Shown here in pieces: positions 1 to 10,054 of a stretch of 64,000 nt of DNA. Source of the stretch: Thalassia testudinum. Lineage: Eukaryota; Streptophyta; Magnoliopsida; Alismatales; Hydrocharitaceae. Each line of letters begins with the position of its first letter. Within the stretch, counting starts at the first letter, position 1. The notes beneath the pieces are model-generated. The model did no database searches. It worked only from the letters and a program-made list of their open reading frames with translations, and had not been told where the DNA came from. The translations under genes and the position numbers were made by a program. The stretch is from positions 8,520,501 to 8,584,500 of the forward strand of contig JAZHRO010000012.1 of the NCBI GenBank assembly GCA_037157565.1, read 5' to 3'.

Positions 1-540
1 GCAGGAAAGAAAGAAGAGAGGAAGAAGCCAACACTTGGCCGCTGCAAGGAAAGAAGTTCTGCCATGGAAGCAAGAGAGGCAAGGCAGAGGAGGAACTGAA
101 GGAAGCAGAGCCAAGGACGAAGACCTGCAGAGAGAGAAACTAACTACAGAGCAAACAAGACAAAAGAAAAGAAGCAGAGAGAGAGACACTGCAGGAGAAG
201 AAAGAAAGAAGGCAGAAGAAAAGCAAGGCACTGCAGAGGAAGAAGAATCAAAGAAGGGAAAGACATCTTTTAAGATGTCTGATCTCATGATCAGACGTCC
301 AATTCTTTCTTTTTACCATAATTGCTTTTCAAACTCATGCATTTACATTTGAATTAAAGTTTTGAGTGATTAAAGTGTTCAATTACATTGAGATTAGTAG
401 TAAATTCCTATTGCTCCTTGTGTTCGACCTCGGATACTCCGATTTTCAAGTAATAAAAACTTTTATTTGTTGACGACGCTTGATCACCTATATTACGACG
501 CAATAACGGTTAAAACACGATCGAGTTTCACACGTCAACA
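1..540 (+). mobile_element. LTR J, 3' part (R/U5), inserted in element I
   Basis: This is the right-hand end of an LTR in + orientation. A purine-rich tract (1-250) is followed by an inverted repeat at 274-299 (arms GATGTCTGATC and GATCAGACGTC), an AT-rich stretch, the U5 block TGTTCGACCTCGG near 421, and the terminal GTCAACA at 534-540. No primer binding site follows. The next base onward reads as the middle of an Athila protease (HPFLA...), so this LTR is a solo LTR or the 3' LTR of an element inserted in the protease gene of element I. The expected target duplication is GTCAC (541-545); its partner lies left of the window. The 105-codon open frame at 35-352 is a by-product of the purine tract. 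Confidence 0.75.
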
Positions 541-3500
541 GTCACCCATTTCTAGCGATAGCCCGAGCAAACATTGATTGTGCATCCGGGTGTATGAGAT
601 AGCCCTAGGTAATGAGCGACTTCGACTTGACATATTCAGGGCATCAAGGAATTTTGACTGTGATCGCATAGAGGAGGATGGTGAAGACGAAGATTCGGCA
701 TACTGTGGTAACGTTGGGCTCCTTTGTGATGATCCAATGTCTCATTCATCTGCACTATCAGGGTTCTTAGACCTCGATCCACATGGGCGCTGAGACCACT
801 GCACTGCACATATCTCCCCGAGGATCCGATTGTTTAGGGTGTGTTTTTGACCACAGCACCCCTGAATCTAGCTGTCCTGATCTGTACACTACTGGATCGC
901 CCCTGTTGTTACAAGAAGATGTGACCACAGCTAATGGGTTTCCCATTAATGCAGTCACAACCGATTATATCACAGGTAGCGAATTAGCAGGAATTCACAT
1001 GCATATGGATCATCAGATTCCCACCTTTGAGTTTACTCCTCCCATTCCCATTTCTGACCCTGACCCACCCGTGGTTGAATTGAAGCCCTTACCTGACTCA
1101 CTTAAGTATGTGTTCTTGGGTGAAAGTGAGACATACCCGGTCATTATTAGTACCCACTTAACCCAAGAACAGGAGCATCAATTGATTTCTATGCTACAAG
1201 ACCATAGGGCTGTTATAGGGTGGAGCATTGCTGATCTCCGTGGTATTTGCCCCTCGTATTGCACTCATCACATTTACATGGATGAGGGGGTGAAACCTTC
1301 GAGACAACCTCAGAGAAGGCTAAACCCGAATATGCTAGAGGTTGTTAAGAAAAAGATCATCAAATGGCTGGATGCAGGTATTGTATACCCAATCTCTGAC
1401 AGCCAATGGGTGAGTCCGATCCAGATAGTGCCAAAGAAAGTAGGACTCACTGTAGTGAAAAATGATAAAGGCGAATCCATCCTGACCCGCAGTATGACAT
1501 CTTGGAAGGTCTACATCGACTATAGGAAACTTAACATGGCTACCACGAAGGATCACTTTCCTTTGCCTTTCATTGATCAGATCTTGGAACGGCTAGTCGG
1601 ATGCAGTTTCTTTTGCTTTCTGGATGGATACTCCAGGTATAATCAAGTAGCGATTAGCCCAGAAGATCAAGACAAGATCACATTCACATGCCCCTTTGGA
1701 ACATTCGCTTTCAAGCGGATGCCCTTTGGCCTTTGCAACGCACCGGCCACATTTTAGCATTGTATGATGGCCATCTTCTCTGACATGATTGGGGATTATG
1801 TGGAGGTGTTCATGGATGACTTCTCCATGTTCAGAGATGATTTCGCATCTTGTCTTGATAACCTCACCAAAATCCTAAAATGGTGTATTGAGGTAAACCT
1901 AGTACCGGGAGAAAATCCATTTCATGGTGAGGGATGGCATAGTACTAGGGCACAGGATCTCTAAAAATGGACTCGAGGTCAATCGAGCTAAATCTGAGAT
2001 TATTTCCCACTTACCACCACCTAGCTCGGTCAAGCAGATCAGATCATTCTTGGGTTACGTCGGCTTCTATCGGAGATGTATATGCGATTTCTCAAAAATT
2101 GCACGACCTTTGACGAATCTCCTTATTGCCGATGCCCCATTTGAATTTGACACCTCGTGTCTCAGCGCTGTCTCTGATTCCCCAATTCTCCAACCACTCG
2201 ACTGGTTGCTTGATTTCGAGATGATGTGCGTTGCTTCAGATTTTGCTGTTGGTGTTGTTTTAGGCCAATGTTGGGAGAAACAACCTTTTGTCATATTCTA
2301 TGGTAGCAAGATGCTGAATGAGGCTCAGTGCAATTATACTGTCATCGAAAAAGAGCTGTTAGCAGTAGTATTCGGGTTGGAGAAATTCAGATCTTATTTA
2401 TTAGGGTCCAAAGTCATCATCTTCACTGACCACTCCGCCCTCCGGCATTTGTTGGCAAAGAAGGATGCCAAACCCCGGCTTATCAGATGGATCCTTCTAT
2501 TGCAAGAATTTGATATTGAAATCTGCGACAAAGTCGAAAAGCAGAATGTTGTGGCGGATCACCTATCCAGATTGGACCCAGCCTACATTCCTTATTCCCT
2601 GCCTATCCATGAGAAATTTTCGGATGAATCCCTTTTGGCAGTTCACTCTGTTGAGTTCCCCTGGTACATGGATATCGATAACTATCTTGTTGCAGGCAAG
2701 ATTCTCGCGAACCTATTCAAGGACCAGAAACTCAAATTCACTGCGGAGGCTAAATTCTACCTCTGGGTTGACCTGTTGCTCTTCCGTATTGCAGCGGATC
2801 AGATTATTCGAAGGTGCATCCCAAATTCTGAGATCCCCAGGGTGTTATCTTTTTGCCAAAATGATGCTTGTGGTGGTCATTTCTCGAGATGGAAAACCGC
2901 TGCAAAAATTTTGCACTTGGGATTTTTCTGGACAACTATTTTCAGAGATACACACGAATATGCCCAACACTGCAAACGATGCCAGTTGGTCGGTTTTATG
3001 ACCAGGAGAGACATGATGCCACTCCAGCCCATCATGGTTGTAGAAGTGTTCGACGTCTGGGGCATCAATTTTATGGGCCCTTTTCCGAACTCGCATGGCT
3101 TCGAGTACATATTACTAGCCATTGACTGTCTCGAAGTGGGTCGAGGTCATCCCAGCGAGACGGGTTGATCATAAGACCATCATTTCTTTCGTACGACAAT
3201 ACATCTTCGTGAGATTCGGAATACCCTGTGCTCTGATTAGTGACGGGGGAAGCCACTTCATCCACGCCCACTTCAGGACATTATTAAAGAAATACGGGGT
3301 ACATCACCGTATAGCCACCCCATATCACCCGCAGACCAATAGACAGCCTGAAGTGTCTAACCGTCAGATCAAGCTGATTCTCCAGAAGACGGTTAGACCA
3401 GACAGGAAGAATTGGTTCGATAAATTAGTTGATGCACTTTGGGCATATCTGACCGCATACAAGGCCCCACTCGGAATGTCACCATATTGTATGATATATG

Positions 3501-3897
3501 GCAAGGCCTATCACCTTCCTGTCGAGCTGGAACACTGCGCCTTTTGGGCGGTGCGAAAATGTAACCTTGACCTCGATGCAGGAGGTCAAGAACGGAACTC
3601 CAGCTCAGTGAATTAGAAGAGATCCGGTGGGAGGCCTATGAGAATGCATCGATATACAAGGACAAGACCAAGGCCTTTCATGACCACCACATCCGGAGGA
3701 AAGCATTCACACCCAACCAGCAAGTCTGGTTGTTCGATTCATGATTAAAACTTTTTGCAGGGAAGCTCAAGTTCAAGTGGATTGGCCCATATGTTGTGAT
3801 TCACCCATATCCTAATGGGATAGTCCAGATCAGGGACCCAAAATCTGGGCATATATCTACGGTAAATGGCCAGCGCCTCAAGCTATTTTTGGCCTAG
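541..3897 (+). pseudogene. pol: Decayed Athila-like protease-RT-RNase H-integrase (element I)
   Basis: This is the pol region of an Athila-type Ty3/gypsy element, which would copy element RNA to DNA and insert it. The order is: end of protease (543 on), pro-RT linker ending in LKPLP near 1080, RT with the FMDD active site at 1809-1820, RNase H with TDHSALRHL near 2427, integrase HHCC finger (about 2870-2990), integrase core, and a C-terminal tail ending at TAG 3895-3897. It is broken by frameshifts near 590, 780, 1910, 3140 and 3600, and by stops TAG 1755-1757 and TGA 3742-3744. The first catalytic Asp of integrase (WGID in element B) reads WGIN here, with AAT at 3067-3069. Gag and the front of the protease lie left of LTR J, outside the window. 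Family assignment is firm; this copy cannot be active. Confidence 0.9.
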
Positions 3898-4168
3898 GAA
3901 CCTCCACCAGCTGACGAGATCATTCATCTTATAGAGGACGTGTGATTGAGTTTTCGCCCAGCTGGAGGAGTTAAACTCAGCATCTACCCCGCATCCATCA
4001 TTTATACATATTCATTTTTATACATAGCATATTTTTCTTTTAGCATATTTCTTTTGCATATTGCATATTGTTAGGTTGGCTAGTGCTGAATGTTAAAATT
4101 TTAGGAGCAATTCCAGGTGATTTCTACCCATTTACTATCTGCTATATTTATTTTCTGTTATATTCGTG

Positions 4169-4203
4169 AATGAGGACATGCAAGAACTTAGGCATCGGGG
4201 GGT
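4169..4203 (+). promoter_or_regulatory. Second polypurine-like motif after pol (element I)
   Basis: The block begins AATGAGGACATG and ends CTTAGGCATCGGGGGG. Its second half nearly repeats the 3' polypurine tract of the same element (TTAGGCATGGGGG at 5887-5899), 1.7 kb away. The same block follows the coding region in A, B, C and G. A role as an extra plus-strand primer is inference. Confidence 0.55.
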
Positions 4204-4700
4204 TAGATACAGTAAAACTGAAAATTTTTATCCCAACATTTAGGAAAACCTCGGAGTTGCATGTAAAACATATTTTTGGACCATAAATGAAAGAACAACC
4301 GACTCCACCTCCAATGCTCACATTGTAGCTAAAAATCATCTGCAATAGCCACGTCCGACTCACCCACTCACCTTTTGTTCTAAATTTAGAGTCAAGCTGA
4401 ATGTAACCCGAAAGAGAAATTTCATGAAGTATGAATATAAGAGGTTACTTATTTATAGCATATGTACATAGTGCATCCATGAATAAGATTATTTTATTAA
4501 GAAAATGCATTAGGAATTTTATCCTCTAGTTGATTCCTGTAATCTGGAATCTAGTACAATTTTTCACACACACGTAGAATTTGCAATGGATTCATGGTGA
4601 AGGCTGATAAACGTCTTTAGTCTGTCGAGAAGAAGCAGTGCTTCTTTTCCCGAACCCCTGGACAGTGTTTTGGGAGTCAGGCAGATTTTCTTCCAAAAAT

Positions 4701-5561
4701 CCACTAAATAGTGTCAGATGAGAGTAGAGTGTACTGGTGCTCTAAGATTAGTGCAAGGAATTCGGAATCCTAGATAATTAGGTGATGATACTCAGAGTTA
4801 GGCATAGTTTTCGCTCTCGGTTCCTGGATACACATTTTGTGTGAAATTTTGAGAGCCACCAAATAAGGCAAATATGCGGAGAGTGAGTTTTCATAAAACT
4901 AGGGCTAAGGTGGATGGTTACGACCATTCTTTACGAAATCCTTGGCTGAAGGAAAGTATTGATGTCAAGGTCAGAAATACATTGTCCTATCCATCTCTCC
5001 CGGTGCCGTGAGTAGGCACTTCCACCAAATAAGCCACCTAATGTCTCTTGAGTACCACCAATCCCCAATAATGCCTCCTCAATAAAGCTAATGGATGTGT
5101 GCTAGTTCTCTTATGTTGAAAAAAAAAATGATGAAAAGAAAGAAAAATTGAAAAAAATTAGAAAAGGAAGAAAAAGCAAAGAAAAAAAGAGTGAATATTT
5201 AGTGTTTATTTCAATTGCATTGAGGCAATACCACCAAATAAATTGGAGATCCACCAAATATGGCCTTAACCCACCTTTCTTGTATTTCTGACTGCCCGAA
5301 TACTGGCTGAGGAATTTTGACTTAGTGTCAGGGTTATGGAACTCAATTAAAGTGTTAATGCCAATCTTACGTGAGAATCTGGTGAGATTGTGAGCTCTAA
5401 AAAAAAAAAAAAATAGAGTAAGAGAGAATGAATACAAAGGAACCAAAAGAGAGTATAGTTTTTCTCATCTTTCTCTAAGATGAGTTACTTGATAATCTAG
5501 GAATCTAGATTCTGAAGTACTAATTTCTATGTAACACCAAGTGAGAGTGAGCCACCAAATA
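4701..5561 (+). repeat. Dispersed CCACCAAATA direct repeats
   Basis: Copies of CCACCAAATA, one of them CCACTAAATA, begin at 4701, 4856, 5022, 5231, 5251 and 5552. A weaker form occurs at about 5053. All have the same orientation within the 3' untranslated region of element I. Spacing is irregular, so this is not a simple tandem array. The function is unknown. Confidence 0.6.
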
Positions 5562-5866
5562 AACACCCGTATCCCTCAGACATTCTCTACCCATAAAGCC
5601 GGGGTGGAATTCATAGAATATCTTGAATACCCCGAGGGAAGAAGTCTGCCTATCCCGCTAGAAGTTTACTAAGGGTCAAGTACATGCTTTAGAGGTGAAT
5701 TAGTTTTTCACTCGAATCTGTTGCAAAAGCTACATAGCTACACTTTCACGATTGTCTGGATTTCTAGAGCATAGGATGAAAACAAAAAGGAGAAAAATCT
5801 CGAGGCATACCCTTGATAAAATAATCAATCCCTTAGGGACCCTTATGTGAATAATTTAGTCTCTCA

Positions 5867-5901
5867 TTTGCTAGGGACTAGCAAAATTAGGCATGGGGGT
5901 A
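5867..5901 (+). promoter_or_regulatory. Hairpin and polypurine tract of element I
   Basis: The inverted repeat TTTGCTAG / CTAGCAAA with loop GGA (5867-5885) is followed by the purine-rich primer TTAGGCATGGGGGTA (5887-5901), directly before the 3' LTR that starts TGATTGCGC. The hairpin-primer pair recurs in A, B and G. Confidence 0.75.
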
Positions 5902-6740
5902 TGATTGCGCAGCAATATAGGTCTTAGTTGACCTAATTTAGGCCAGGACTTAGCATAAGTTAGGATAATTCATGCATGCATAAGCATTATTTGCATCTTT
6001 ATTACTTTCTTTTAGATATGCATAAAATAATGCTGTCATGTGTTGATTAGGTGAATTATGTCAATTACAAGTAATAAGCTGGATTTAAAGTTGGATCAGA
6101 AGAACCACCTCTCTCTCTCCTTGGCCGGCCACTCTTAGGGCTCTCTCTAGAGAGTTCCACACTTCTCTAGAAAGTCTCCCTTAGGTCTATAAAAAGACCT
6201 AAGTGCTGGCCATTTGCACCCATCCCATTCTTGGCATTCATTCACACTTAAGTTAGCTACATTCACCTCCATTCCACCTCCACGAGTTGCTTCATCATGG
6301 CCACCACCATCTCCACGCTAGGATGCTAGATCACCTTTCCAACCTCTCTCCAAGGCCAGCCTAAGCACCATTGGCCGCCCCTCCTTCTCTCAACCATTCA
6401 AAGGCCATCGGAGCCCACCTCCGAATGCCCTTATTTCTACTAGATTAGTAGCTAGTTCTTCTTAGATTTACATGCTTTATTTACTGCTTAGTAGTGTATC
6501 TCTTTATTCTCCCCCAATGATGCATGAAAAATCCTCCCATAGATTCATGTATGCGATCATTTTCTGTTAGTTAGATTTATGTTTTCAAGCTTTCCTTTAT
6601 AAGCTTTCCTCTAGTTCCATGTTGCAAACACCCTCCTGAATGAATGAAAGAAATTTTTTTTATCTATATCTCTGTTGAGAATCACCATGAGCTTATTGAT
6701 TGTAATATATTTTGTGTGATTAAAGTTGCTTGCTTTTAAT
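5902..6740 (+). mobile_element. 3' LTR of element I, right end not resolved
   Basis: The LTR starts with TG directly after the polypurine tract. A promoter-like TATAAAAA lies at 6188-6195, and transcript-like sequence with AT-rich R/U5 material follows to about 6740. The usual U5 block (TGTTCGACCTCGG) and a terminal CA were not found before element A begins at 7380, so the LTR is truncated or rearranged on its right. The right boundary given is approximate. Confidence 0.55.
6188..6195 (+). promoter_or_regulatory. TATA box of element I LTR
   Basis: TATAAAAA lies about 290 bases inside the LTR, in the usual U3 position. It is followed by a C-rich leader. No experimental start is known. Confidence 0.5.
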
Positions 6741-7379
6741 TATTATCTATGGCAACTTGCATGTCAGTACCAGAAAATATTGAGGATTTAACTATTAATG
6801 TATTTTCTATAAATAGCCACCACATAACTAGAATCGTGCACACCGAAACTCATACTTTCACATTTGTCATCTATTTAACACATGCGCATGTAATTAGGGT
6901 TCATAATGAAAGTGGCAAAACTTTGATTTGACGAATAGAAACAGGCGTGCGATTTTAAACAAGTAGAGCGAAAAAGATCGATTTCAGATTTGCATAAATG
7001 CCTCCCAGAGATGAACTACCAGGACTCAAGTCTCGTTATCTTTACAAAATCATTTCTTTTGAAGAACATTTTCGCTCATTATACTATGACGAGATCTCTA
7101 TTTTCAAAACATGCGCGAGAATCGCATCCATCATGGATGCAAGCAACAAGATAGCATTTGAACGAAGAAGACTAGAAGACTATAGTTTTTGTTGCATTCA
7201 TTGTATGTTAGAATCTTTGTGTGTCTCCTAACAAGTAAAACATAATCTAGGAGTTAAAATCAAAGTAGAGATAATTAGGGTTCAGAATATCATTCATTCA
7301 TTCGTTTCAAAACTCAAATTCGATTCTTTCAAAATAAAGTCATATAGAGTAGATGGGATAACTCTAAAAATTTACTTAC
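6741..7379. other. Unassigned AT-rich segment between element I and element A
   Basis: This stretch has no recognised family. It holds a 77-codon open frame at 6998-7231 (+), beginning MPPRDELPGLKSRY, with no domain I recognise. It was contiguous with the palindrome array at 29741 before element A inserted, since A's target duplication is CTTAC (7375-7379) and CTCAC (29736-29740). It may be the lost end of the element I LTR or older repeat debris. Confidence 0.4.
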
Positions 7380-8302
7380 TGATGGGAACACCATCATGAG
7401 CCATAACTAGCTCATTTTGATCCAATTGAGTCAATAAATGCTCCTACATAACCAACTGAAGGTCATAATTCACTGCATAACATTTCTAAGAGAAACATAA
7501 GAAAATAGGGGTAAAACTGTAATTTTACCAATGCAGTATAACCACAGGTTTTCTCAAGGGCTAAACAAAGGTCAAATAGTCTTAATAAGATAACAAGTGG
7601 GTTGATTTGACAGAAAAGAGTTTTTGTGTGTTCTATGAATTAAATAACTTATTGAAACCCTAAAAACAGACCTACTCAAGTAACCAAGGTTCTGGTCAGG
7701 ATAAAATTTAGTTAAACCCTCTAAAAATCATAGAAAAATATTCTCTAGGGTTTAGTACCTTCAATTTGGCCATTAAAACCCATTTTGACCTAAAATGGGG
7801 TCTCAGACAAATATTTGCCCTAATTTGGATTTTTGCATAAATTACCTGGTCAATGTGGTCAAACCCAAAATTCAACTTCACCATTATATTACTTAGGTTC
7901 AAATTAGGTTTGTAATAAAATTTGGACCTAAGGGAAACTCATCTTGACCTAGTTTACAAAAAGGTCCTGTCTGATTACATTTCTGCCCCTAACCCTTACA
8001 ATATGCTCCCTAACTTCTTCATTGTCTTCACAAATAGGTCCCTCCACCATTATCGCGGACGAATCCCACTCCAACAACCTTTGAAAGGAGATTTCTCGAT
8101 TTCTTGGAGAATCTCTTCCAAAATTGGAAGGGAGATTCTCTGAGAAAATCCATCCAATATGAACTCGTCCATAAGCTTTGATTCTTTCCCAATCTCTCAT
8201 GCGAACGCATGAGAGATTCGGGTCTCTTGAAAGCTTCCATCTCTGGCGAGCTTCCCTTTCTTGGAAGCTTGGCTTTCAAGCACAAAACCCTCTCTGAAGA
8301 CT

Positions 8303-8310
8303 TATTTAAG
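8303..8310 (+). promoter_or_regulatory. TATA-like box of element A 5' LTR
   Basis: TATTTAAG is followed by GAAGCCCC. The same box is at 15736-15743 in the 3' LTR. It is the best TATA-like sequence in U3, just ahead of a pyrimidine-rich leader. Confidence 0.45.
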
Positions 8311-9140
8311 AAGCCCCAGATCCTCCCCGCATTCTCCCAGCTTGAAATTGGGCCGGATTCCCTCACATTCCTCTCTCCCCTCCAGCCACAACCCTCCACA
8401 AGCTCCGGTGGCTTCTCCTTAGCACTCTCGTCACCCAACCACAATACCAGTGGCCGGGTTATCTCCACCATAGTCTTTCACGTTGCGCAATACTGGCCGA
8501 CGTTGTCCCTGCCCCATCTTCTCCACCGCCTCTTCTATGGAGGAATTTGTCTTCCCCACATCCGGCAACCACACCGATGTGGCATCCCTTTCCCCTTTCA
8601 TCCCTTAGAATAGATTTTTAGATTCCCTATCTTCCCTCCTTTCTTTCCCTCTCTTTATTTCTCAAAAATCGACCACCGACGCCACCAAACACCTTCAGCT
8701 CCTCGCCGACCACCTCCATCCACCTCGCCAACCACCCTACAACCTCCACCATACCTCCCTGATAATTTCCCCTCACTCCAATCACTCCATTGACCACCCA
8801 AACACCTCCCCGAACAGACCCACTTCCACCGGCCACCACAGCCGCCCTCACTCCACACCATGGCCACCGTTACATTTGCCATGCCACAGCGATATTGTTG
8901 AGCATTCTGATGCAGCCATAAGGCCCTTGTTCTTGATTTCAGGTAGCAGGACGACGACCGCCATTGCTGCCAAAGCTTCGAGCTTGCTGCTGTTGCTCCA
9001 GGTCTTGTTACGCCCCAGGACTATCTCCAGGCTACGCGGAATAGAGGCGTGCAGGTGTCCAAGCCCTCAAGCGAAGGCTTCAGCAGCTGTGGGCTTGCCA
9101 ATTCGGCCACACAACTTGTTGCTGTGGTGCGCGAAAGGAA

Positions 9141-9161
9141 GGTGGGACATTTAGTCCCACC
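9141..9161 (+). promoter_or_regulatory. GGTGGGAC/GTCCCACC hairpin in LTR R region
   Basis: The 8-base arms GGTGGGAC and GTCCCACC are perfectly complementary around loop ATTTA. The equivalent hairpin occurs in both C LTRs (32729-32747 and 51192-51210), and in altered form in D (near 55132) and F (near 56092). It is deleted from the 3' LTR of A. Confidence 0.6.
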
Positions 9162-9401
9162 TCAGAAATGAAGAGCCACCCAAAGTCACATAAATTGAAA
9201 AAGTGCTGAAGGCTATTTGCCTCCAACACTGAGGGTGAGGTCCTCCTCCCCCCCACCAGACTCATCTGCGACACCTAATACGCAGACTTGGTCGACCCGA
9301 CTACTCGACCTGACTTCACTCATCGCTCACCACACACGTCGGTGAGCCTAGACCCGGGTCTGTGTTAGGTCCGATTACCCAACCGGTTAAAGGCTCTAGG
9401 T

Positions 9402-9745
9402 GAGAGAGACTGAAATAGAAAAGAGAGAAAGAGCGAGAAGAGCTACGCAGGGGAAGGGGGGTTTTGCTCGGAGAAGATTACTCCAACACTTAGCCAATAA
9501 AGAGAAGAAGAGAAAGAGAAGGAAGAAGTTGAAGAAGAAGAGAAGGCTATAGGCAGAAAGCTCGCAAGACAGAACAGAAGAAAGACAGAGAAGAAGAAAG
9601 CGAAAGGCAGACGACAGAGAAAGAGAAGAAGAAAGAAGAAGAAGAAGAAGAAGGAAGGAGAAGACAAAGAAAGCTAAGGAAAGAAGAAGCAGAAGAGAAG
9701 AGGCCAAAGGAACAAGAGAAATCAGAAGAAGAAAAGAAACAGGGA
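9402..9745 (+). repeat. Homopurine tract in LTR of element A
   Basis: Nearly all bases on the + strand are A or G for about 340 bases, as GAAGAAG-type imperfect repeats. The related tract in the 3' LTR is at about 29030-29450. The long - strand open frames here (Ser/Phe/Leu-rich) arise from this composition and are not genes. Confidence 0.75.
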
Positions 9746-10036
9746 ACTGTAGCACAATTCATTTAAGATGTTTGATTTTCATATGCTCTTCATTATTTTA
9801 TCTAAATCTCTTTTTAACTCTTCATATACTCATGCTCTACATTCCTAATTAGTTTTTGAGTAATATCTTGTGCTCAATTTGCATTAATTGCTATGTTTAG
9901 TGTGTGAATTTCATTTGTTCCTTGTGTTCAACCTCGGAACATTTTCGAGTAATAAAATTAGATCTGTTTTGAATGCTATCTTGGCTGTACTACAACACAA
10001 CACTTTTTAAACCCTAATTTAGCACGATTAACATTT

Positions 10037-10054
10037 TAGCATCGTTGTCGGGGA
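10037..10054 (+). promoter_or_regulatory. Primer binding site of element A (tRNA-Asp type)
   Basis: The site reads TAGCATCGTTGTCGGGGA, three bases after the LTR end. It differs from the usual tRNA-Asp complement (TGGCGCCGTTGCCGGGGA) at only a few positions. The same site is better kept in B and D. Confidence 0.75.

Larger units (their letters stand above)
3898..5866 (+). other. 3' untranslated region of element I
   Basis: No reading frame worth naming lies between the end of pol and the polypurine tract. The start (about 3958-3985) resembles the conserved block that follows the coding region in elements A, C and G, but it lacks the GGGAGGCAACCC hairpin. A polypurine-like motif sits at 4169-4203 and dispersed CCACCAAATA repeats follow. 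A-rich runs occur at 5118-5195 and 5398-5414. Athila elements can carry an env-like gene in this interval; none is visible here. Confidence 0.6.
7380..10033 (+). mobile_element. 5' LTR of element A
   Basis: The 2654-base LTR begins TGATGGGAACACC and ends GATTAACA. It contains a TATA-like TATTTAAG (8303-8310), the R-region hairpin at 9141-9161, a purine-rich tract (9402-9745) and a U5 block with TGTTCAACCTCGGA near 9925. The same order of parts is seen in reverse in C, D and F. Relative to the 3' copy it has about 90 extra bases around the hairpin and lacks about 50 bases near 8690. Confidence 0.88.

Noticed and set aside
6998..7231. 77-codon gene starting MPPRDELPG
   Set aside because: It is short, without recognised domain or second copy in the window; only noted inside the unassigned segment.
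9396..9762. Three overlapping - strand open frames, Ser/Phe/Leu-rich (and a similar set at 29057-29464)
   Set aside because: They are produced by the purine-rich + strand tract of the A LTRs, have no domain and are not conserved as frames.
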